Origin: Haliscomenobacteraceae bacterium | GTDB taxonomy: Bacteria; Bacteroidota; Bacteroidia; Chitinophagales; Saprospiraceae | DNA: 64,000 nt | Direction: 5' to 3' | NCBI GenBank assembly: GCA_947501115.1 | Contig: CANMVX010000011.1 | Span: 1 to 64,000 of the forward strand | Shown: positions 1 through 6,761 of the stretch, one piece after another | Layout: each line of letters opens with the position of its first letter | Position numbering within the stretch: position 1 is the stretch's first letter | Made by a program: the position numbers and the translations under genes | Notes under the pieces: model-generated | Told to the model about the DNA's origin: nothing | The model's input: the letters and a program-made list of their open reading frames with translations, nothing else | Databases searched by the model: none

Positions 1-94
1 AGCGCGTTAAACTACCGCAAAAAAAAGAGGACCCTCAAGAGTCATCGACAAAAATTTAAAATCAATTCACGACAACCCCATAAAAACCGGTCAC

Positions 95-152
95 GTTCAA
101 CGGGAGTTTCATGGCATGCCCGCTGGGCGCCACGAAACTCTAGCTGTTGGCA
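95..152 (+). repeat. attC-like palindrome A
   Basis: The left end is GTTCAAC (95-101), which fits the RYYYAAC core of integron attC sites. The right end is GTTGGCA (146-152), close to GTTRRRY. The inner arms GAGTTTCATGGC (104-115) and GCCACGAAACTC (129-140) are complementary at 11 of 12 positions, with a G-T wobble at the last. The outer spacers are unequal (2 versus 5 nt), as in folded attC sites. The site lies just past the 3' end of the next gene. No integrase is in the window, so the assignment is inference. Confidence 0.45.
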
Positions 153-158
153 GTAGCT

Positions 159-845
159 TTATTTTGTCTTTTCAAATATGCTTTGTCCATAATTTGTTTT
201 GCGCATTTTTTCATCTAGTAAATTATAAATCTCAAGATAATCTTCTTTTTTCAGCACTTCTTGCAACGTACAAAAGTTGGGAATCAATGCACCGATTATA
301 TTATAATTATACTGCCTGACATACTTTTTAAGTAATGGGACTCTTTGTTCGAACGTTATATTATTTAATGTTTGACCTACAGATTTTCTATTGATAGTAT
401 CTTCTTTTAATACATAATCTTCATAAATTGTATAAAGAGTGTCCCATTTTTTTTGTAAACTTTTATCTTCTTCTAAGTACCTTTTTAAGGCCAAATCTGC
501 TTTAGACCCCTTGATTTTTATGCTTTCATATTTATCAGAACTTCCTTTTATTGTTATTTTGCCTGATTCGACCAAAAATTCAGTTAGTTTTCCGTCTGTT
601 TTTCCGGCCTCATTACTAAGTTTAAGCATTTGAATAAAATAAGGCTCTGAAATACTATCCTTAAATTTAAAAAAGCCTTTGGAAACATTAATTTTCGCGG
701 CTTCAATGTTTTCTCCTTTAAATTTTAAAATCATCAGGCTATCTGACAGCAAACCTTCTACTTTTCCTTTTATCAAATAAGTTTGACCAAAGCAACAGAC
801 AGATGCTAAACAAAAAAACATATAAGCATTTAAAATATATTTCAT
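159..845 (-). CDS. Secreted DUF4369-type protein lacking its thioredoxin domain
   Basis: The 228-residue product has a signal peptide (about residues 1-20, ending CCFGQ) followed by a DUF4369-like beta domain (about 24-115) with the usual opening of this family (LIKGKVEGL) and a helical linker (about 125-225). In Bacteroidota this architecture normally continues into a TlpA/AhpC-type thioredoxin domain with a CxxC active site, giving about 350-380 residues. Here the chain stops just where that domain should begin, and no CxxC is present. It is either truncated or a stand-alone periplasmic binding form without disulfide activity. It sits alone between attC-like palindromes A and B, transcribed toward A. 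No catalytic function is claimed. Confidence 0.6.
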   Translation of the reverse strand: MKYILNAYMFFCLASVCCFGQTYLIKGKVEGLLSDSLMILKFKGENIEAAKINVSKGFFKFKDSISEPYFIQMLKLSNEAGKTDGKLTEFLVESGKITIKGSSDKYESIKIKGSKADLALKRYLEEDKSLQKKWDTLYTIYEDYVLKEDTINRKSVGQTLNNITFEQRVPLLKKYVRQYNYNIIGALIPNFCTLQEVLKKEDYLEIYNLLDEKMRKTNYGQSIFEKTK

Positions 846-957
846 AATGTCTAATTTATAAAGTTATGCTTCTTAAGTTACTTCGAACGGTTTGCAGTTA
901 AAAGAAGTGGCAGCTTTGGAACACTAAATTGTCTAAACCCTCAATGTTTATTAGATT

Positions 958-1012
958 GCATAACTTTTTGTATTCGCACCCACCCAGCCATTTTTTTAGG
1001 TGCTGTTATGGG
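958..1012 (+). repeat. attC-like palindrome B
   Basis: CATAAC (959-964) pairs with GTTATG (1005-1010), and GCACC (976-980) pairs with GGTGC (999-1003). The left spacer is 11 nt and the right spacer 1 nt, an asymmetry like that of attC sites. It has the same AAC...GTT orientation as sites A and C and lies a few bases past the fic stop codon. The pairing is shorter than in A or C, so support is weaker. Confidence 0.35.
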
Positions 1013-1018
1013 CTAGTT

Positions 1019-1663
1019 TTACAATAAGCCGTTTTTCTGTTTATCATTCCTGTCAATTAGTTCAAAAATCAATTCTGTCAAAGTCTTCACGTCGCTTTCA
1101 ATTGTTCCTTTCATATATCGTTCGTAAAAATTTTTATTGTCTGGTGGATTGAGATTAAGTGTCAATCCTTTTTCTAACGCCAACCCCCTTAAAAACTCCC
1201 TTTGTGTTCGTCCGTTTCCTTCTCTGAATGGGTGTAAATAATTGACGTTATCTAAAATTTCTGACAATTTCTCGGCAAAGAGTTTTTTGTTGTCTATCGG
1301 AATTTTCGTAAACTCAGCAATTATTTGGTCAATGTATCTGAAAGCGTTGTCAAAGTGCGAAGTAGGGAAGAACTGCTTACCATCTTTGCTAATTTCAACT
1401 GTCCTCTTTTTGCCTGCCCAGACGTAAATGTCTTGAAATAAATGTCTGTGAATTTCAAAAAGGCTGTCAATACCCTTTATTTTCATTGGGTTTTCGTAAA
1501 GTTCTTGAAGTCGTTTTGTTACTGCACCGCTCTCAACAAAGAGTAATACATCGGGGTCGGTTATGTCTAGTAAATTTCGTAAAAGTCCTGTTTTCGGGTC
1601 AGTGTAGGTGAAGTCAGGGTCTATGTATTTGTAGAAATTAGACATAGGCTTTTTGTTTGGCAA
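1019..1663 (-). CDS. fic: Fic-domain AMP-transferase toxin
   Basis: The 214-residue protein carries the complete Fic catalytic loop HPFREGNGRTQR (residues 144-155), matching HxFx(D/E)GNGRxxR. The conserved upstream motif VWAGKKRTVEISK lies at about 81-93. Proteins of this type transfer AMP from ATP to a hydroxyl side chain of target proteins; the histidine is the base and the acidic residue holds magnesium. All motif residues are present, so activity is expected. An in-frame ATG at 1645 (MSNFYKY) is an alternative start and would cut the overlap with the upstream antitoxin gene from 26 to 8 nt. The antitoxin precedes the toxin, as in other class I Fic modules. Confidence 0.9.
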   Translation of the reverse strand: MPNKKPMSNFYKYIDPDFTYTDPKTGLLRNLLDITDPDVLLFVESGAVTKRLQELYENPMKIKGIDSLFEIHRHLFQDIYVWAGKKRTVEISKDGKQFFPTSHFDNAFRYIDQIIAEFTKIPIDNKKLFAEKLSEILDNVNYLHPFREGNGRTQREFLRGLALEKGLTLNLNPPDNKNFYERYMKGTIESDVKTLTELIFELIDRNDKQKNGLL

Positions 1664-1859
1664 ATGCCACTAGTTCTGCTAGTGTTATTTTTCCAGTCAC
1701 ATAGTCCCTAATAATTTCAATACCTTTTGGTGTGGGTTTAAATCCTTCAAACATATTACTCCCCAGGGCGTTTGCTGTGCTTTCTAAGGTTTTCAAGTCC
1801 GAAAACTTAACTCCCATAATCGTCAGGTTGCTTCTGTCTATTTCTATTGTGTTAAACAT
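1638..1859 (-). CDS. FicA/VbhA-like antitoxin of the Fic module
   Basis: This small protein (73 residues, or 59 from the ATG at 1817) lies directly upstream of and overlaps the fic toxin gene. Residues 34-39 read SNMFEG, matching the inhibitory motif (S/T)xxxE(G/N) of Fic antitoxins, in which the glutamate blocks ATP gamma-phosphate binding in the toxin. The C-terminal part (TPKGIEIIRDYVTGKITLAEL) resembles the second helical segment of VbhA-type antitoxins. Toxin and antitoxin therefore form a class I (separate inhibitor) FicTA pair. The start is uncertain between 1859 and 1817; most known homologues are close to the shorter form. Confidence 0.8.
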   Translation of the reverse strand: MFNTIEIDRSNLTIMGVKFSDLKTLESTANALGSNMFEGFKPTPKGIEIIRDYVTGKITLAELVAFAKQKAYV

Positions 1860-2014
1860 ATTTTTCAGTCTTAGATCCTTTCCAAATCTACAAAATATTT
1901 AGGTCAAATCGTATGGTTTCTATTATTAAAATGCATACTGTGTAAAATCCGGATGAAATTGACCAGGCAACCCGGACAATATTCCCGGAATAGGTGGCAC
2001 CATAATAATCCCGG

Positions 2015-2218
2015 TTAGGGGTGAATGCCAATTAATTTCTCCAATTCTTCTTGAGTTAAATTTCTTTTAAGTTGAACCTTGCATATCATTTCACCCAATA
2101 TTTCAAGTTCTAATTCTTGTTCGTAATGAGTTCTTTTTTCAGTCCCGATTTCGCCAATAAATTCGTCTTTTATTTGGTCGAAACTAAACATTTCTAATTC
2201 TTTATTTTTTGTTGCCAT
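2015..2218 (-). pseudogene. Truncated XRE/HigA-like antitoxin
   Basis: The reading frame (ATG at 2218; a further upstream ATG at 2242 overlaps the preceding gene) encodes an acidic N-terminal helix followed by the start of a helix-turn-helix, KRNLTQEELEKLIGI. In HigA-like antitoxins this is followed by the recognition helix and a C-terminal tail. Here the frame ends two residues after the first helices (IHP, stop), so the DNA-binding half is missing. No HigB partner is present. It is best read as a remnant joined to unrelated DNA at about 2020-2030. It lies just downstream of the amidotransferase gene on the same strand. Confidence 0.65.
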
Positions 2219-2238
2219 GATTTCTTTTGTTTTTGAGT

Positions 2239-2937
2239 TCAAAATCGTCCGCAGACAGTTGATAGAAAGGTGTTAATCAACTTATGTGGTTTGCCCTGCG
2301 CTGAATTATCCTGTGGAACAAAAAGTGTCGCAATAAAAAATGGATGATTTATAAGTTCTAAAATTCTTACTTCTTTTAAGTCGTCTGTCCCAACGATTTT
2401 AAACCCTTTATCGTTAAGTTCGTTTTGATATTTTGGGTTGAGACCAAAGTTGCAATAATATTTTTCGCTTATCTTTTCTGTGCCAAATATCTCAAAAATC
2501 TTTGAAGTCTTGTCGTTAAGTTCAATTTCAAGAGTTTGTCCTGCCATTGCACAACTTAATGGATTAATCACAAGTTTTGAAGCGTATGGGTCGTATTCAG
2601 CGTGTTCAGCGTCTTTAATATTCAAAATATTTCTTGCAAACTCAATTGCCATGTGCTGAAATCCACCACAAGTCCCAAGTGTCGGAATGTCGTTAAGTCT
2701 TGCATATTTTATGATGTCTAACGCAACTGTCATTGATTTGTAAGGACTTCCTGGTGCAATCCAAAATCCGTCGTAAGTGTCAATTATTGAGTTGAAATTA
2801 TCAATAATGTAATCAGTTGAAACCCAATCTGCTTCAACTTGCAGGCCTAAACTTTGTGTTGAATGCTCAATTGCATCGTTTGTCGTAACGTGAGGCCTAA
2901 AAGATGAGTTAAAATCTCCGATAATTGCAAGTTTCAT
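2239..2937 (-). CDS. CTP-synthase C-terminal-like class I glutamine amidotransferase, atypical active site
   Basis: The 232-residue protein resembles the glutaminase domain of CTP synthase and the stand-alone family called CTP synthase C-terminal region-related (seleno)protein. The nucleophile elbow is intact (GTCGGFQHM, cysteine at about residue 89). In CTP synthase the His/Glu pair lies in the FHPE segment after HPxF; here the corresponding stretch is HPFFIATLFVPQ, so histidine is replaced by valine and glutamate by glutamine. Canonical glutamine hydrolysis therefore seems unlikely, though the cysteine could serve another reaction. There is no synthase domain nearby. The gene lies between attC-like sites B and C, in a setting typical of cassette cargo. 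Its physiological role is unknown. Confidence 0.75.
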   Translation of the reverse strand: MKLAIIGDFNSSFRPHVTTNDAIEHSTQSLGLQVEADWVSTDYIIDNFNSIIDTYDGFWIAPGSPYKSMTVALDIIKYARLNDIPTLGTCGGFQHMAIEFARNILNIKDAEHAEYDPYASKLVINPLSCAMAGQTLEIELNDKTSKIFEIFGTEKISEKYYCNFGLNPKYQNELNDKGFKIVGTDDLKEVRILELINHPFFIATLFVPQDNSAQGKPHKLINTFLSTVCGRF

Positions 2938-2976
2938 TTTTGTAATTTGTTACTGTTTGTCGTCTTTTAACCATAC

Positions 2977-3055
2977 TGCTAACGTGTCGTGTGCAGGCGC
3001 TCGAAACCTTGGGTTGCGTCTTCAGCAGGGTTATGGCGCTTGCACGCTGTTGTGC
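2977..3055 (+). repeat. attC-like palindrome C
   Basis: The arms GTGCAGGCGC (2991-3000) and GCGCTTGCAC (3036-3045) pair at 9 of 10 positions, with one G-T wobble. The outer cores are TGCTAAC (2977-2983) and GTTGTGC (3049-3055). At 79 bp it is in the attC size range and has the same AAC...GTT polarity as sites A and B. It lies in the 126-bp gap between two minus-strand genes, starting 9 nt before the stop codon of the hydrolase gene is reached. Confidence 0.5.
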
Positions 3056-3063
3056 GTTCGTAT

Positions 3064-4062
3064 TTATATTTCATTTGTCCATTTCAACCAATCATAAGCT
3101 ACTTTATTCCAATTAAAGATGTCGTAATTAGGTTTATTGTCTGCTGATAAAGGAAAAAAATTATGTTCAGTTCCTATATACGGTTGAAATGTGAAGTTAG
3201 TTTTTCCTTGTTGGATAAAGTTGATACGCATAAAGTCGTTGAATGGAGCACTCCAATCTTTTGTTCCATAAGATACTAAAACAGGAATTTTTAGTTTCAC
3301 TAAATATTCAATAGGCGGCTGCGAAAATTCAAATGTTGCTTTATGTGTGTCGCCTTGTGAACCGTCCATATCACTTTTGTTTTTAACAACTGATTCCCAA
3401 TACTTTACTTCTTCCTCGCCAAATTTTGTGCTGTCTGTATCAGTTTCATTTGCTCTGCTTTGTCCAATCATTGACATAATTCTTCCCATTGGGTTTCCAC
3501 CAGCATATATTAAATGTGTGATTTTTTTATACCCTGCTGCCATTTTTGCAGCAACTGTGCTTCCTTCCGAATGTCCTGCTACAACTAGTTTCGTAGTAGT
3601 AACCCATTTTTGTTTTTGTAGATATTTTAATACAGCAATGTTTCTCGGAATGTAGTAACTTAACAGGTTTCGGTCTGAATATTCTTTGGGAAATTTTCCC
3701 GAACTATCAACATAATTGAAACTTGTCGAAAGTGTCTTGTAGTCCACCACGACAGGTATATATGGTTTACTTACAATAATCAAGTGATATTTTTTTGATA
3801 GACTGTCAGCCTCAAATGGAAAAACACCATAAACATTATCTGCGTGGTATTTAATTAAAGGTTGAGGGAGGCTTCCCTGACAAAAAAAGAATAAAGGTTT
3901 CTGAACGTTTTCTTCGCCTTTATTTGATTTGATTAAAATGTCAACGTTGTCAGTTTTGAATTTGAGAACAATGTGTCTATAGCCAAATTCTTGAGGTGTT
4001 TTATTCTGTCCGAAAGCAGAAGTCGTTAAAAGTAAGAGAAGTATAATTATTATCTTGTTCAT
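3064..4062 (-). CDS. Secreted alpha/beta hydrolase
   Basis: The 332-residue protein begins with a clear signal peptide (about residues 1-18, ending SAFGQ). The alpha/beta-hydrolase nucleophile elbow GHSEG lies near residue 166, after a short strand (KLVVAG). A later aspartate (GTKDWSAP) and histidine (GTEHNFF) are in the right order to complete a Ser-Asp-His triad. The N-terminal strand FFFCQGSLPQP may supply the oxyanion hole. Such proteins act as periplasmic esterases or peptidases; the substrate cannot be told from sequence. The gene is a single transcription unit on the distal side of attC-like site C, consistent with being cassette cargo. Confidence 0.8.
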   Translation of the reverse strand: MNKIIIILLLLLTTSAFGQNKTPQEFGYRHIVLKFKTDNVDILIKSNKGEENVQKPLFFFCQGSLPQPLIKYHADNVYGVFPFEADSLSKKYHLIIVSKPYIPVVVDYKTLSTSFNYVDSSGKFPKEYSDRNLLSYYIPRNIAVLKYLQKQKWVTTTKLVVAGHSEGSTVAAKMAAGYKKITHLIYAGGNPMGRIMSMIGQSRANETDTDSTKFGEEEVKYWESVVKNKSDMDGSQGDTHKATFEFSQPPIEYLVKLKIPVLVSYGTKDWSAPFNDFMRINFIQQGKTNFTFQPYIGTEHNFFPLSADNKPNYDIFNWNKVAYDWLKWTNEI

Positions 4063-4354
4063 TGTCTTTTTTGGGTTTTATTATATGTCACCAACTAGAT
4101 TATACCCGAAACATACTATCGCCTATACACCCAAATTAGTATGTATTAGCGAAGTATTATTTCGTTTTATTTCTAAATAAAGATAAACTATTTAATCCAT
4201 AAACATTAAATGGACTTGTTATAGAGAAGCTATTGTCTCTCCAGGAGGATATAAAACCAGGTTTTGAGGTATTTAAGGAGTGGGTCTGTAAAACCCTGCA
4301 CAAAAGGATATAGCTGTCTAAACAATGGGCAAAGTTTTTATAAATTGTAATTAT

Positions 4355-4556
4355 TTATACTGAGGTTTCACTATCTATCGGTAAGTATAGCAAATCAATA
4401 TCATCCGAAAGTCGGGGCAATGCTCTGTAAAACAAATTGATAGCCGTTCCTCCTTTTAATGCAAAGCATTTTTCGGTATCTACCAATGGTAAAAGGCGAA
4501 CTAAAAGTTGTATTTGCCTGCGGTATAGTTTCAGTATTTATAAGAAGTGTCGCCAT
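4355..4556 (-). pseudogene. AbiEii-type nucleotidyltransferase toxin remnant
   Basis: On the minus strand the frame from about 4537 to the stop at 4355 reads YRRQIQLLVRLLP and then FALKGGTAINLFYRALPRLS followed by DDIDLLYLP. This is the N-terminal nucleotidyltransferase core of AbiEii/AbiGii toxins (ALKGGT and the DxD metal-binding pair). An ATG at 4556 (MATLLINTE) is in a different frame, so a frameshift separates start and core. The remaining two thirds of the protein (normally about 250-300 residues) are missing. It lies next to a Fic fragment on the same strand. It is a dead gene. Confidence 0.75.
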
Positions 4557-4625
4557 TTACAATAATTTATCGAAATAATAGTATTACGATTATTTTATCA
4601 ACAGTCAAGTCTGAACTATTTAATA

Positions 4626-5096
4626 CTAATTGTCAACTATTGGGACATAGCTTTTTTTGGTTATATCACTTTTACCAATAATCGGTGTTCCGGATACCCA
4701 TTCTATGAGAAACCAAATCCTTCTGGAATACTGACCCAATGGTTGAATATTTACCAACGCTAATAGCTCTTCACTACTCAACTTTTCCCGCAACTTTGAG
4801 AACACCAAAAGATTTACCCCTCCGTATTTAAGTGAAAATACCAGGTGATTGTATAATGCTTCAATTTTGGAGATGCTGGTATTGTCTTGAGGCAAATAGG
4901 CAGCAGAAAAAATTAGCCACGATGCCATTTTTACACTTCGGTATTTCACCGAAATCATGGCTTTCACTGCTGGTAATGGATTTTGGAGTGGTAACTTTTC
5001 AATGATTGCTGCGTATCCCACTATCCAGCCCGGATAAGGTTTTGCTATCCCTTGAATAATGGGCGCATCGTCCGAAAAATAGGCGCTATCAATCAT
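4626..5096 (-). pseudogene. N-terminal fragment of a second Fic family protein
   Basis: The 156-residue frame resembles the N-terminal, non-catalytic part of long Fic-family proteins found in Bacteroidota: it ends with RRIWFLIEWVSGTPIIGKSD and then KKSYVPIVDN before a stop. In full-length relatives the HxFx(D/E)GNGR catalytic domain or further helices would follow; here there is no Fic motif, and the next recognisable downstream DNA is the AbiEii remnant. The frame is open and could be translated, but the enzyme would be inactive. It has its own ATG at 5096. Confidence 0.6.
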
Positions 5097-5207
5097 TTTA
5101 AGTTATTTATAAGCGCTAATTACCTCTCAGCCTCCACATTAACCCAGATTATACCTGATTATTTACGCACCCAAAGAAGCCAAAGAAATTACGTTGATTC
5201 CATCCTT

Positions 5208-5764
5208 TTAGGTATAACTAATGCCAGTGCCTGTAATGATATTTATGGATTTAGGTGCACGATAATGTTGTAATTTGGCGTCATTGGTTTGTGCATACAC
5301 TCTTAAATCATGAACTACCATTGATTCGAATAGAAACCCTGTGAATTTCAAATCTTTTAATATTGTGGGTTGATTTGTAGCAAGAGCCGCTACTGCCAGT
5401 GACACGTCCGTAAAATGTCGTTTGGGTGCTGTTCGCAGTGAGTAAGATGAGCGAATATGGGTATTCCATGCAGGTTGGTCTTCCAGAATCATTAGACGAT
5501 TCAGGGTATCTAAATAATCATAAATGGTTGTTCTGGACACACCCCTGTTTTCGTGGATGCGAATATCTTTTTCCAATACGGTATGATCAGCCAATGTAGC
5601 TGTATTTCGTGCCTAAAATGATCCCATAATTTAGGAATTACTTGCTATTCATCAATCAATCGAGGGGTATCGCCGAGCAATAAACGCCGGGGCGCCGTGT
5701 CAAACATGATTTGTATTTGTTCCTCCCAATCCAGATGGAGAACGCTTTTTGCCAATTGTTTTGC
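5208..5764 (-). pseudogene. Broken DUF4143-type AAA ATPase
   Basis: Two reading frames together give the middle of an ATP-binding protein with a DUF4143 C-terminus. The first part is KQLAKSVLHLDWEEQIQIMF with LLLGDTPRLIDE, ending at TAG 5645-5647. Translation through that stop continues as QVIPKLWDHFRHEIQ, so the stop most likely replaces the tryptophan of a DEWQ motif (TGG to TAG). A frame change near 5590 then leads into IHENRGVSRTTIYDYLDTLN, the HTH-like part, as far as LRVYAQTNDAKLQHYR. The P-loop region and the final strand are missing. Relatives are usually about 400 residues and occur in mobile, toxin-rich regions. Confidence 0.75.
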
Positions 5765-5849
5765 CGACAATTGGCTTTGAAACTCTTTGTCCGATATTCT
5801 GTCCTTATATTTCAAATTGTACCTATTTTCAATTCCAAAATATTTGTAT

Positions 5850-5931
5850 TTTACATATTTGGAGCATTTCACTTTACACTTTTGGAGCATTTCATTTTAC
5901 ATATTTACAGCAAACCACTTTACACTTTTTT
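5850..5931. repeat. 23-bp tandem repeat, three and a half units
   Basis: Three exact 23-bp periods start at 5850, 5873 and 5896, and a half unit starts at 5919. Each begins TTTACAyxTTT and contains GCA at the same phase; units 1 and 2 share GGAGCATTTCA. Read on the minus strand, each unit begins with TG and ends TGTAAA. IS21-family element ends carry similar multiple terminal repeats, and plasmid iterons have this length as well. No transposase or Rep gene is adjacent. Confidence 0.7.
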
Positions 5932-6268
5932 AAAATACCCCCTATTTCCTGTGATTTGTTATATATGGCTATTATCCAGTCCCGGGCTAAAAGGTTTCTT
6001 TTAAAGCATTTTCCCTCGATGGGGTCTGATGGAAAAAAGAGCTCTTAGCTAATCGGTAAGCAAGAATATCCCGACGTTTCACTTCTCGGGATTGCCGGTC
6101 AAAGTAAACCCGGTTAGCCATGCCAAGGCATTTTGATGAAATTAAATGTCCGGGAACAAGGGGCTAAAATATCTCTTCTAAAAATTAATATTATATTCGT
6201 GTGTCGCAGAGCAAGCCAGCGGACAGCTAGTTTCAACCCAAATAGACGATAAACATAGACTCTAAATA
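5932..6268. other. Intergenic region without a recognised gene
   Basis: No coding signal was recognised. A small inverted repeat, ATCCCGA (6068-6074) with TCGGGAT (6086-6092), might form a weak hairpin. The region separates the repeat tract from the truncated Crp-like gene and is probably a junction of decayed sequence. Confidence 0.4.
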
Positions 6269-6673
6269 ATGATTGACAACTTACTAAATTACTGTTCAAA
6301 ATTTATTCAACTTACAGCGTTGGACAAAGAAGCTATGGAACTAAATTTTAGATCAATTAAGATCAAACGAAAGGACTATTTGCTTAAAGAAGGTATGGTT
6401 TGTGATTTTGTTGCATTTTTAAATGCTGGAGTTATAAGACATTTTCACATAAAAGATGGCAACGAAATAACGTGTGATATTACTTTGTATAACAATTTTA
6501 TTACCGACTTTAAAAGCCTAACACAAAATATACCTACAAATTATTATTTTCAAATTCTTAAAGACGCTGAATTATTTATAATTAAAAAGAACGACTTATT
6601 TAGGCTTTATACTGAAAATAGGATTATAGAATCTTTTGGACGAAGAATCAATGGTGACAGGATTAGCAAATAG
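6269..6673 (+). pseudogene. Truncated Crp/Fnr-family regulator (sensor domain only)
   Basis: The 134-residue frame matches the N-terminal cyclic-nucleotide-binding-like domain of Bacteroidota Crp/Fnr regulators: LKEGMVCDFVAFLNAGVIRH and then the short beta rolls, ending with the dimerisation-helix motif ENRIIESFGRR. Relatives continue for about 60 further residues with a winged helix-turn-helix; here a stop follows 6 residues later (NGDRISK). The protein could fold as a ligand-binding domain but cannot bind DNA. It lies just upstream of the phosphatase operon on the same strand, but the 88-nt gap and the truncation argue against a regulatory role. Confidence 0.75.
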
Positions 6674-6761
6674 TTATACTATTACCAACTTAATTATTAA
6701 TTAATAAGAATTTAATAAATACTTAACTTTTGTTTTATTTATTTACACAAAATATATAATT

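Noticed and set aside
4112-4143. Inverted repeat CATACTA/TAGTATG upstream of the alpha/beta hydrolase gene, considered as a fourth cassette boundary.
   Set aside because: It lacks the AAC...GTT outer cores and has a long loop; it is too weak to separate from chance.
5850-5931. Considered as a CRISPR array.
   Set aside because: The 23-bp units are directly adjacent with no spacers, and no cas gene is present.
5711-6048. Two overlapping plus-strand frames of nearly 100 codons.
   Set aside because: They run antisense to the broken ATPase and through the 23-bp tandem repeat; their composition reflects the repeat, not a protein family.
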